DNA of 7,614 bases from Gemmatimonadota bacterium (GTDB taxonomy: Bacteria; Gemmatimonadota; Gemmatimonadetes; Longimicrobiales; Gaopeijiaceae), in contig JACQVC010000548.1 in NCBI GenBank assembly GCA_016209995.1, positions 1 to 7,614 on the forward strand, in the 5' to 3' direction. Shown here piece after piece: positions 1-6,707 of this stretch. Within the stretch, counting starts at the first letter, position 1; the number at the start of each line of letters is the position of its first letter. Below the pieces are notes generated by a model. The model had not been told where the DNA came from. It did no database searches and saw only the letters and a list, made by a program, of their open reading frames with translations. The position numbers and the translations under genes were made by a program.

Positions 1-21
1 ATAGTGCAGTTGGCGGACTTA

Positions 22-49
22 GCTTCGTATAATGTATATTATGTAAAGT
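22..49 (+). other. dif: dif-like XerC/XerD recombination site
   Basis: This AT-rich 28-bp site stands out in a GC-rich window. It has the layout of a bacterial dif site: an 11-bp left arm GCTTCGTATAA (22-32), a 6-bp centre TGTATA (33-38) and an 11-bp right arm TTATGTAAAGT (39-49). From memory of the E. coli dif sequence, 23 of 28 positions agree, including the whole centre, the inner left arm (ATAA) and the first six bases of the right arm. The right arm is equally close to that of B. subtilis dif. In known systems, tyrosine recombinases XerC and XerD bind the two arms and resolve chromosome dimers at the terminus; phages and islands also exploit dif-like sites to integrate. No recombinase gene is in the window, so chromosomal dif and mobile-element junction cannot be told apart here. 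The site lies 117 bp beyond the operon's last stop codon. Confidence 0.85.
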
Positions 50-70
50 GGACGGGCAGCGCTCCGGGGG

Positions 71-130
71 TCTTTGCTGCAGCCGCCCGCAGCCGGTGGA
101 CCGGAACAGCACCGCTCGCTGCCGCAAAGA
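71..130. repeat. Imperfect inverted repeat between operon end and dif-like site
   Basis: The 13-base arms TCTTTGCTGCAGC (71-83) and GCTGCCGCAAAGA (118-130) are reverse complements with one mismatch, separated by 34 bases. The spacer holds a small nested palindrome, CCGG-TGGA-CCGG (93-104). The structure lies 37 bases past the stop codon of the GT2 gene, so it could form a 3'-end hairpin on the operon transcript. It lacks the U-tract of a classical intrinsic terminator on either strand, so a terminator call is not secure. It could also be a protein-binding site beside dif or a chance pairing. Confidence 0.45.
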
Positions 131-166
131 TCGATGAACCCAGTCCGGGTCAGAAGCTGGGCACGG

Positions 167-934
167 TCAGCGCAGCCGTCCGGTCAGGTCCAGCAGCCGG
201 AGCTTCCAGACTTTCCAAACTGCTTCGCGGACGATCTTCTTCGACATCTTCGATTGCCCGGTATCGCGCTCGACGAAGACGATCGGGATCTCTCCGATCG
301 TGAAGCCCCGTTTCCATGCCCGGAAGCTGGTCTCGATCTGGAAGGCGTAGCCGTTGGACTCGACCGCATCGAGCCTGATGCTCTCGAGCACGTGCCGGTG
401 CCAGCACTTGAAGCCGCTGGTCGCGTCCGTGACGGGCAACCCGGTGATAACCCGCGCGTAGACGGTCCCGAAATAGCTGAGCAGCAGTCTTCCCACCGGC
501 CAATTCACGACTCTGACGCGCCCGTGCACGTAACGGGAGCCGACCACCACATCGTAGGCCTCAGCGGCAGCAAGGAACTGAGGTATGTGTACAGGATCGT
601 GCGAGAAATCGGCGTCCATCTGGAGGACGAGGGCGTAGTCGTGGGCGAGAGCCCAACGGAAGCCCTCCAGATACGCCACGCCCAAGCCCTGCTTCCCCTG
701 CCGGTGAAGCACGTGGACCCGAGGGTTGTCCCGGCTCAATTGATCCGCGAGCTCGCCGGTGCCATCCGGTGAGCTGTCGTCGACGACGAGGATGTCGAGG
801 TTGGGCCTTTGTTCGAGGATCCTGGGGACGATCCGCGGCAGGTTCTCTCGTTCGTTGTAGGTCGGCAGCACGTCGATCGCGCGGCCGCGCGCGAGCGCTC
901 GCCGATCCGGTGGAACGCCTCCGCCGTCCCTCAC
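167..934 (-). CDS. GT2 glycosyltransferase, polyprenol-phosphate mannose synthase-like
   Basis: This 255-residue protein probably transfers a hexose, most likely mannose from GDP-mannose, to a polyprenyl phosphate on the cytoplasmic membrane face. The GT2 fold is clear: PTYNERENL (24-32), VDDSSPDGT (51-59), the metal-binding DAD of QMDADFSHDP (105-114), GSRY (132-135), DATSGFK (170-176), GYAFQIE (195-201) and the C-terminal VERDTGQSKMS (221-231). The last motif and overall spacing match DPM1-type dolichol/polyprenol-phosphate mannose synthases. It ends soon after the catalytic domain, without the C-terminal membrane helices of GtrB/CsbB/ArnC-type enzymes, so it must associate with the membrane in another way. 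The start is GTG, overlapping the upstream stop as GTGA, with an AGGGA ribosome site just ahead; no other start lies between it and the first motif. The N-terminal 20 residues are longer than usual. Last gene of the operon. Glucose or another sugar cannot be excluded as the donor. Confidence 0.88.
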   Translation of the reverse strand: MRDGGGVPPDRRALARGRAIDVLPTYNERENLPRIVPRILEQRPNLDILVVDDSSPDGTGELADQLSRDNPRVHVLHRQGKQGLGVAYLEGFRWALAHDYALVLQMDADFSHDPVHIPQFLAAAEAYDVVVGSRYVHGRVRVVNWPVGRLLLSYFGTVYARVITGLPVTDATSGFKCWHRHVLESIRLDAVESNGYAFQIETSFRAWKRGFTIGEIPIVFVERDTGQSKMSKKIVREAVWKVWKLRLLDLTGRLR

Positions 935-1905
935 GTTCTTCCCTCACCGCGCGAGCCGGAAGCAGCTTCGGCGGCCCTCGCACCCCATAGGCCAAGGCCA
1001 ACCGCAGGCAGGACCTCCACCACGGTGGTCCACACCCGTGCCAGCAGCGCCAGGGCGAGAGCGGCTGCGGGCTCTACGTATGGGGTGAGTGCCGCCGCCA
1101 GAATGCCCTCTCTCACGCCGATGCCCGCGGGAGCGAACACGGCGAGGTAGCCGACAAGATAGGCCGCGGCGAAAGCTCCCGCGCTGGCGGCCAGGCCGAC
1201 GGAAACGTGGAAGGCTCGAGCGAAGATCCAGAAGCTGATGCCGTAGATGATCCAGGCCAGGCTGTACAGGGCGAGCCAGCGGGCTCCAAACAGCGGGTCG
1301 ATCCCGTCGAGGTCGGGCGCGGACTGCCGAGCCGCCCGAAACACGGCGACCACAATTCGCCGGAACAGTGGCGGTACGAGGAGCACTGCGGCACCGATGG
1401 CCAGGGGGGGCAGGGCCCAACCCGGGACTCGCAGCGAGCCGGAGTCGCCTGTCCACGCCAGGCAGCCTGCCCCGATCAGGAGCGCCCCGACCAGCGTGAG
1501 CGCCTGCCCCAGCAGAGCCGCACCCGTGGCGGCCAGTGGCTGCACGCCGTGTTCGCGCGCCAGATACGCCAGGCCCGCGATCTGCCAGACCTTGCCTGGG
1601 AGGTAGCGCCCCAAGTTGGCCAGGAAGTAGATGCGATTCACGTCCCGAAAGCCCAGCGGCTGGCCGCCAAACACGGTCGCGAGTCGTCCCCAGAACCAGG
1701 CTGCGAGCACGAAGCCAGCCAGAAGCACGAGCGCGGATGCCGCCAGCGGTAGAAGAGATGGCCGCCAGCGTGCGGGATCGATGCTGGCCAGCTCGCGGAG
1801 GGAAACATCGATGCGCGCGAGGATCGCCCAAGTGATCACAATCGTGAGCGCGATCTGGACGGCCCACACGGCGGCCCGGCGCAACCGCTTAGTGGTCGAG
1901 ATCAT
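931..1905 (-). CDS. Flippase-like integral membrane protein (LPG synthase TM / YbhN / AglD superfamily)
   Basis: This 324-residue protein is very hydrophobic, with about seven or eight membrane segments (first near 11-30, last near 280-305). Two signatures of the lysylphosphatidylglycerol-synthase transmembrane superfamily are visible: NLGRYLPGKVWQ (97-108) and APAGIGVREG (258-267). The family includes the flippase half of MprF and the poorly characterised YbhN and archaeal AglD proteins. The soluble aminoacyl-transferase domain of MprF is absent, so it is not an MprF. Lone members often sit beside polyprenol-phosphate glycosyltransferases, which is the case here: its stop overlaps the start of the GT2 gene. 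A role in flipping or presenting a polyprenyl-phosphate sugar is inference. The ATG start lies two bases after the upstream stop (TAG-GG-ATG) and has no strong ribosome site of its own, suggesting coupled translation. The C-terminal tail is short and charged (SGSRGEGRT). Confidence 0.88.
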   Translation of the reverse strand: MISTTKRLRRAAVWAVQIALTIVITWAILARIDVSLRELASIDPARWRPSLLPLAASALVLLAGFVLAAWFWGRLATVFGGQPLGFRDVNRIYFLANLGRYLPGKVWQIAGLAYLAREHGVQPLAATGAALLGQALTLVGALLIGAGCLAWTGDSGSLRVPGWALPPLAIGAAVLLVPPLFRRIVVAVFRAARQSAPDLDGIDPLFGARWLALYSLAWIIYGISFWIFARAFHVSVGLAASAGAFAAAYLVGYLAVFAPAGIGVREGILAAALTPYVEPAAALALALLARVWTTVVEVLPAVGLGLWGARAAEAASGSRGEGRT

Positions 1906-1907
1906 CC

Positions 1908-4430
1908 CTACGCGTCACGAGACCCGGATGACGCCCCCGCCCCTGCCCGCCGGGCACGAGCCCACGAGGCGGCGCCGCTCGCGACCAGAACCAGCAGCCC
2001 TGCCACGCTCGTGGCCAGCGCTCGCGCCAGCAGCCGCGACCGGTACGTCAGCTCGACCGTGTGCGTACCTGGCGAAAGCGGAACGGCGCGGAACGTGTGA
2101 TTGGCCCGCAGCACCGGAACCGACTCGCCATCCACGGTCGCCCGCCAGGCCGGGAACCAGTTCTCCGCCAGAACCAGCAGGGACGGCCGGTCCGTCTCGA
2201 CCCGCAGGGCAAGACGATTGACCTCCCGCGCGGTCCAGGTCACGTTGCCACTCACCGCACCTCCCTCCAGCGCTAGCGGCGCCGGCTCTGCCAGCACCAC
2301 CTGGCTGGCCGGATCGAAGGCGCTGCTCATCATGAAGGGCACGGCCTGGGAGTCGGGAAGCACGACGGCGTCGGCCACCAGGTAAGCCCGTGGCTGCCCG
2401 CCCGCCAGCTCGAAGGCCGCGTAGCGCCCTCCCCGCGCCACGGGCTCCCGGCCCATCTGGGGTGCCAGCTCCACCGGTGTCAGCAGATAGCGGACGTTCG
2501 TGACGGACAGGATCTTCTCCGACCTCAGGAGGTGCTCCGGGAGGCCGCTGCCGACCATGCCGATCAGCTCGCGATATCGGGCGAGGTCGTTGGGATGGTG
2601 ACCTGCCGCGAGCTCAAGCCCGTGCAGCGCCGGGAGCACGTCCTGGCCCGACTGGGCCAGCGAAAGAACACGGAAGGGCGGCTGCCGCTCGCGCTCCGCC
2701 ATCAGGAAGCGCAGCGCCTCATCAGGTGCGAAGTACGCTTGCGGATCTACCACGCGTAGGAAGGCCGCATCGACGCGGAAAAGGTCGATCGCCACGATGA
2801 TGGCCAGGAACGCCACGGCGGTCCGCGAGCCGAACCACCGCCTTCGCAGGCCTTCCCAGACGGCGGCCGTCAGCGCAAGCAGGCTCGTGGCGACCCAGAA
2901 TCCCATCACGAGGTACGAGCGTGCTCGCACGAGCGCATCGGCCTGCGGGGCACCGATATCCCTGTAAACGACGGCTAGCCACAGGGACGTGAGCGCTCCG
3001 GTGCTCGCCAGCAGGGCCAGAACGGCCAGGACTGCGACCGTGCCCCACAGCACGCGCCCGATCGAACGCTGGGCGCCACTCCCCTTCCCCTCCCCCTCCC
3101 CTGTCGCGCCGCTCGACGTCTGCAACAGATGCTCCACGCCGAAGGCCGCCCCGCTCACGGCCGCGAGGCCAAAGACAAACACAGTCATCGACGGTGCGCG
3201 AAACAGCTTGATGCCGGGGAGCAGCTCGTAGAACGCCCGCCAGACCGGGGTATGACGCCCCAGACCGTACAGCAGCGCAGTCGCGCCCAGGCCGGCGAAG
3301 AACCACTGAAGTCCTCGTCGGCGCGAGCTGAGCAGTCCGATGGGAACCAGCAGAAGAATCACGAGCCCCGCGTATTCGTGATTCAGCTTGAACGCGTTGC
3401 GCCCCCAATACGTCGAGCTGGTCCACCCCGTGGTCTCGACGCTGCTCCCTACGAATTCCGGTACCACCAGGCCCGCGATCTCCTCCGGGTGTAGCGACCA
3501 CGAGCTGGCATACTCGAGGTTGCTCGCCGCATCCGTCGCCGTTGTAGTGGCCGTGCGCCGCGAGTAGTTGGCCACGTACCAGAGAGGAGGAATGACCTGG
3601 ATGCCGGCCGCCGTGGCGCCCAGCGTCGCGGCCAGCAGGAAGGCGGCCAGCTTCCCGGCAGCCAATCGCCTTGCCTTGTCCACGAGACCGATCTGGAGGG
3701 TGCGAAAGATGTAGTACGCACCGACCGCGCCGAAAAGGAAATACGCGGCCTGATAATGCGGCGTGAGGAGCACGAGAGTGACGACCAGACCGACCGTCGC
3801 GTAGGGCAACCATCCCCGGCCCTTCAGGGACCACTCCGCCACCCAGAACAGAAGTGGCGCGAGCGCGGTCACGAACAGCTTTCCATCGTGCCCGGGGTAC
3901 ACAAGCGTCACCATGAACGGGGCCAGGAGGTACGCGAGTCCGGACACGAACGCGGCCCCGCGCGACAACCCGAGGGCGCGGATCCACCCGTAGGTCACGA
4001 GACCGGCCACGTACACGTGCAGGACGAGCTTCCAACCGAGCGCGCGATGAAGATCCTGCACGAAGGCGAGGAGCGTGGTCGGGTAGAACGTGTCGCCGCC
4101 AATAGTCGATTCGATGAATGGAGTTCCGCCGAGGATAAACGGATTCCAGAGCGGGAAGCTGCCCAACTCTCTTACGGCCTGAGCGTAGAACCACCTCGCC
4201 GGGTATCCGAGGGACATGGTATCGCTGCCGAACAGCATCCCATTGGACAAGACGAATTCTCGGAAGAGCACCAGGGTCACCAGCGCATACACCGAGGGTG
4301 CTAGCCAAGGAGGGATGTCCGGTGCTGGACCGCCGGCCCCGCGAGCCCCACCCCGCGCAACGTTCCCTTGCGCGGGGGCCCCGGGGGCACGTTCAGCGCC
4401 TTCAGTCTTGCGGCCTCGATGCTTAGCCAC
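1908..4430 (-). CDS. YfhO-family multi-spanning membrane protein, putative GT-C glycosyltransferase
   Basis: This protein of about 840 residues has roughly a dozen membrane helices, a periplasmic/extracellular C-terminal domain and a final helix near 804-823. YfhO-type landmarks (numbered from the chosen start) are FGSDT near 67-71, whose Asp70 sits where GT-C enzymes carry the catalytic acid; PLWNPF (93-98) with GGTPF (101-105); GHDGK (180-184); KLFRAPS (408-414); and ENWFPAWRATVDG (756-768). In Firmicutes, YfhO homologues move a sugar from polyprenyl phosphate onto lipoteichoic acid; the acceptor here is unknown. I chose GTG at 4430 because it overlaps the GT4 stop by only 8 bases and has a GGGGGAAAG ribosome site; an upstream in-frame start at 4517 would add 29 residues inside the GT4 gene. 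The N-terminal 40 residues are basic and probably disordered. A low-complexity GEGEGKGSG loop at about 443-451 is unusual. The length matches the family. Confidence 0.87.
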   Translation of the reverse strand: MAKHRGRKTEGAERAPGAPAQGNVARGGARGAGGPAPDIPPWLAPSVYALVTLVLFREFVLSNGMLFGSDTMSLGYPARWFYAQAVRELGSFPLWNPFILGGTPFIESTIGGDTFYPTTLLAFVQDLHRALGWKLVLHVYVAGLVTYGWIRALGLSRGAAFVSGLAYLLAPFMVTLVYPGHDGKLFVTALAPLLFWVAEWSLKGRGWLPYATVGLVVTLVLLTPHYQAAYFLFGAVGAYYIFRTLQIGLVDKARRLAAGKLAAFLLAATLGATAAGIQVIPPLWYVANYSRRTATTTATDAASNLEYASSWSLHPEEIAGLVVPEFVGSSVETTGWTSSTYWGRNAFKLNHEYAGLVILLLVPIGLLSSRRRGLQWFFAGLGATALLYGLGRHTPVWRAFYELLPGIKLFRAPSMTVFVFGLAAVSGAAFGVEHLLQTSSGATGEGEGKGSGAQRSIGRVLWGTVAVLAVLALLASTGALTSLWLAVVYRDIGAPQADALVRARSYLVMGFWVATSLLALTAAVWEGLRRRWFGSRTAVAFLAIIVAIDLFRVDAAFLRVVDPQAYFAPDEALRFLMAERERQPPFRVLSLAQSGQDVLPALHGLELAAGHHPNDLARYRELIGMVGSGLPEHLLRSEKILSVTNVRYLLTPVELAPQMGREPVARGGRYAAFELAGGQPRAYLVADAVVLPDSQAVPFMMSSAFDPASQVVLAEPAPLALEGGAVSGNVTWTAREVNRLALRVETDRPSLLVLAENWFPAWRATVDGESVPVLRANHTFRAVPLSPGTHTVELTYRSRLLARALATSVAGLLVLVASGAASWARARRAGAGASSGSRDA
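4351..4377 (-). repeat. Perfect GC-rich hairpin inside the start of the YfhO-like gene
   Basis: A perfect 10-base inverted repeat, CCCCGCGCAA (4351-4360) and TTGCGCGGGG (4368-4377), flanks a 7-base loop. It is about 54-80 bases downstream of the chosen GTG start and is followed on the plus strand by a GGGGCCCC palindrome (4375-4382). It encodes part of the disordered N-terminal stretch (AQGNVARGGARG). There is no U-tract on the operon strand. A stable mRNA hairpin so close to the start could slow ribosomes or set the ratio between upstream and downstream genes; that role is inference. Confidence 0.6.
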
Positions 4431-5541
4431 CGGCTTTCCCCCCGCGGGCCGCGACGAGGTCCGCGTAAATCTGCACGTGGCGCTCGGCCAGCCTGGCGTT
4501 GCTCCAGCGCTCGACAACCCTGGCTCGCGCCCGCTTGCCCGCCTCTCGGAGGTCGCGCCGCAGGAGCGCGATCAGTTTCGTCGCCAGGTCCCGCGGGTCG
4601 GCGGGCTCGAAGAGCGTGCCGACGCTCTCGTCCACGATCTCGGGTAGCCCGCCCACTCGAGACGCGGCGACCGGTACCTCGCACGCCATCGCCTCCAGCG
4701 CCGCCACGGACGTGGCCTCCAGCAGTGACGGGAACACGGCTACTTCAGCCGAGCAGAGAAAGCCCGGCATCTCGGCGTGGCGGCGCGCGCCCAGGAAGTG
4801 AACGCGATCCGTCACGCCCAGCTCGGCGGCCAGCCTCTCGAGCGCGGCACGCTCGGGGCCATCCCCGACGATGATGGCCTCCAGGGGTTCGCTCTCCAGG
4901 ACGAGGGGAACGGCGCGAACGAAATACTCGACGCCGTTCTTTTCGAACAGGCGCCGCGGAACGATGACTCGTCGGCCGCTCGCCGGTGGCAGCGACGGTT
5001 CCACTCGCCGGAAGATGGACGTCTCCACGCCATTGACGATGCGCTCGACCTTCACTCCGGGCGCCAACGCTTCCGCGACCTCCGCGATCTCGACGCTCGT
5101 GGCCAGAACGTGATCCGCCTCACGCACCAGACGACGCAGCAGAGGACGCCACAAGCGCCTGCGGGCCAATCGCAGGAAATGTGAGGTATGGAGCGTCAGG
5201 ACCATGGGGCGCTTGCGCAAGCGCCGCGCGCAGGCCACGGGCGGCACCGAAGCGAACGTCTGTGCGTGCAGCACGTCCGCGCCCCGCGCGGCTCTCAGGA
5301 ACGCCGGTGTCGATGCCAGCGAGAAAGTGATCCACCCGGCGGGCCGCCGCAGCGGGAACCAGGTGCGCGAGATCCGGATGCCGTCCCTGACCTCGTGCGC
5401 GGCTGCGCCGGGAAGCGATCGCGACGTGACCATGTCCACGGCGTGACCGCGCTCCACCAGACCCCGGCACAAGTAATACACGTGGCTTTCCAGCCCACCC
5501 ACCTCGGGCGGGAAGTAAATGCAGTGCATGGCCACCCTCAC
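4423..5541 (-). CDS. GT4-family glycosyltransferase (GT-B fold)
   Basis: This 372-residue cytoplasmic, retaining-type glycosyltransferase should transfer a sugar from a nucleotide donor to a glycan or lipid-linked acceptor. The N-terminal acceptor domain opens with FPPEVGGLESHV (10-21), containing the glycine-rich loop. The C-terminal GT1/GT4 domain shows NGVET (170-174), PRRLFEKNGVEY (195-206), GDGPER (226-231) and the E-x7-E donor-binding motif (Glu275 and Glu283 in PSLLEATSVAALEAMAC), followed by GGLPEIV (297-303). The length is usual for the family. The GTG start forms GTGA with the upstream stop and gives the typical MRVAMHCIYFPP beginning; a GGGAGGGGG ribosome site lies ahead. An in-frame ATG four codons later (5529) is the alternative. 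The stop overlaps the YfhO-like start by 8 bases. Donor and acceptor cannot be read from sequence; UDP-ManNAc made by the neighbouring epimerase is one candidate. Confidence 0.93.
   Translation of the reverse strand: MRVAMHCIYFPPEVGGLESHVYYLCRGLVERGHAVDMVTSRSLPGAAAHEVRDGIRISRTWFPLRRPAGWITFSLASTPAFLRAARGADVLHAQTFASVPPVACARRLRKRPMVLTLHTSHFLRLARRRLWRPLLRRLVREADHVLATSVEIAEVAEALAPGVKVERIVNGVETSIFRRVEPSLPPASGRRVIVPRRLFEKNGVEYFVRAVPLVLESEPLEAIIVGDGPERAALERLAAELGVTDRVHFLGARRHAEMPGFLCSAEVAVFPSLLEATSVAALEAMACEVPVAASRVGGLPEIVDESVGTLFEPADPRDLATKLIALLRRDLREAGKRARARVVERWSNARLAERHVQIYADLVAARGGKAGG
4431..4443 (-). promoter_or_regulatory. Ribosome binding site setting the YfhO-like start
   Basis: On the minus strand the bases before GTG (4430-4428) read GGGGGGAAAGCCG. 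The purine block at 4437-4443 is a plausible Shine-Dalgarno element, with about six bases to the start. It lies within the last codons of the GT4 gene and supports the GTG at 4430 over the longer in-frame reading from 4517. It is not a perfect GGAGG, so the support is moderate. Confidence 0.45.
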
Positions 5542-6707
5542 CCGCCCGGCACCCCCTCCCAGTCACGGAACTGGCGCGGGCCCCCGCACAGCGCCGAGAC
5601 CAGCACATCAGCGATCCGCTCCCCTGCCCTGCCGTCGCCATAGGGATTCGCGGCTCGCGCCATCGTCAGCCGCTCCGCCTCGTTCCCGAGGAGCCGTCCA
5701 GCTTGCTCGAGGATGCGCACTCGATCCGTCCCCACCAGACGCGCGACCCCCGCGCGAATGCCCTCCGGGCGCTCCGTCACGGCCCGCAGCACCAGCACGG
5801 GCGTCCCGAACGTCGGCGCCTCCTCCTGGATCCCTCCGGAATCCGTCAGCACCAGCACCGCGCTCTGGAGCGCCTTCATCAGATCCCTGTAAGTAAGCGG
5901 CTCGGTCAGGTGAATGCGCGCATGACCCGACAGCTGCTGGTAGGCCGGCTCCTTCACCTGTGGGTTCGGATGCACCGGGTAGACGATCTCGATATCGGAG
6001 AACGCATCGGCCAGCTCGCGTATCGCGGCGAACAGCTCCTTGAGCGGAGCGCCGAACGACTCCCGGCGATGCGCCGTGAGCAGCACGAGACGGCGGCCAC
6101 TGTCGAGGGCCCCGCGTAGCGCGGCATCGGCTGGCCGAGCGGTATCGGCCCCGATCGCGAGCAACGCGTCCACCACGGTATTGCCCGTCACGTAGATGGA
6201 CGAAGGATCGGTTCCCTCGCGCAGCAGATGGTCACGCGCTTCCCGCGTCGGCGCGAAGTGGAAGTCGCTGATCACATCCGCGAGTCGGCGAAAGATTTCC
6301 TCGGGGTACGGCGCCCATTTGTTTCCACTGCGCAGCCCCGCCTCCACGTGTCCGACCCGCATGCCCTCGAAGAATGCGACCAGCGCACCGAAGAAGACGG
6401 TTGCCGTGTCGCCCTGCACGACGACCACCTGCGGCCGGAGCTCAGCGACCACGGCCCGCAGCCCGTCCAGGCATCCGTGCGCCACATCATAGAGGTTCTG
6501 CCCCTCCCGCATGATTCCCAGGTCGTAATCGGGACGTAGAGCGAAGGTTTCCAGGACCTGGTCGACCAGCGACGTGTGTTGGCCCGTCAAGGCCAGTCGC
6601 ACCGTCAGACGATCGTCCCGACGCCGGAGCGCGCTCACCACCGGCGCCAACTTGATGGCTTCGGGTCGTGTGCCAATGACCACCAGAACGCCCGGCCGAG
6701 CCGTCAT
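5538..6707 (-). CDS. wecB: UDP-N-acetylglucosamine 2-epimerase, non-hydrolysing
   Basis: This 389-residue cytoplasmic enzyme is expected to interconvert UDP-GlcNAc and UDP-ManNAc, giving the ManNAc precursor for surface polysaccharides. The family pattern runs end to end: GTRPEAIK (12-19), TGQH (41-44), QGDTATVF (98-105) with Asp100, GHVEAGLRSG (119-128) with Glu122, YPEE (134-137), GNTVVDAL (175-182), TAHRRESFG (211-219) with His213, YPVHPNP (243-249), TDSGGIQEEAP (288-298), TERPEGI (311-317) and NPYGDGRA (354-361). The length is normal. One oddity is PEEIFR (135-140), where E. coli WecB has PEEANR: the Asn is replaced by Phe. The ATG start overlaps the methyltransferase stop as ATGA, and the stop overlaps the GT4 start as GTGA. 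No UDP-ManNAc dehydrogenase (WecC) is in the window, so ManNAc itself may be used, or the dehydrogenase lies elsewhere. A related 2-epimerase acting on a modified UDP-sugar is possible. Confidence 0.94.
   Translation of the reverse strand: MTARPGVLVVIGTRPEAIKLAPVVSALRRRDDRLTVRLALTGQHTSLVDQVLETFALRPDYDLGIMREGQNLYDVAHGCLDGLRAVVAELRPQVVVVQGDTATVFFGALVAFFEGMRVGHVEAGLRSGNKWAPYPEEIFRRLADVISDFHFAPTREARDHLLREGTDPSSIYVTGNTVVDALLAIGADTARPADAALRGALDSGRRLVLLTAHRRESFGAPLKELFAAIRELADAFSDIEIVYPVHPNPQVKEPAYQQLSGHARIHLTEPLTYRDLMKALQSAVLVLTDSGGIQEEAPTFGTPVLVLRAVTERPEGIRAGVARLVGTDRVRILEQAGRLLGNEAERLTMARAANPYGDGRAGERIADVLVSALCGGPRQFRDWEGVPGG

Noticed and set aside
23..37. A 15-base match to the left part of phage P1 loxP (CTTCGTATAATGTAT)
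   Set aside because: The right arm of loxP is missing; instead TTATGTAAAGT continues a dif-type arm over the full 28 bp. The loxP likeness is partial and probably reflects shared A/T-rich recombinase-site composition.
132..152. Small stem ACCC-AGTCC-GGGT as a possible terminator after the GT2 gene
   Set aside because: Only four base pairs, no U-tract, and weaker than the inverted repeat at 71-130.
4..303. Open frame on the plus strand beginning with GTG at the window edge and running through the dif-like site
   Set aside because: It runs into the antisense strand of the GT2 gene, turns into Arg/Ser-rich low-complexity translation and shows no recognisable domain or ribosome site.
74..772. 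A 232-codon open frame antisense to the GT2 gene
   Set aside because: Long antisense frames are common in GC-rich genes; the minus-strand frame has complete GT2 motifs and this one has none.
944..1867. A 307-codon alternative frame over the flippase-like gene
   Set aside because: It has shadow-frame composition and lacks motifs; the frame ending at 931 carries the family signatures and couples to its neighbours.
2722..4308. A 528-codon alternative frame on the minus strand inside the YfhO-like gene
   Set aside because: It is Arg/Gly/Pro-rich with no hydrophobic pattern or motif, while the overlapping frame has coherent membrane helices and YfhO signatures; it is a GC-driven shadow.
4431..4517. 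A 29-residue N-terminal extension of the YfhO-like protein from a start at 4517
   Set aside because: It would overlap the GT4 gene by 95 bases and has no family-like sequence, while GTG at 4430 has a ribosome site and a typical 8-base overlap.
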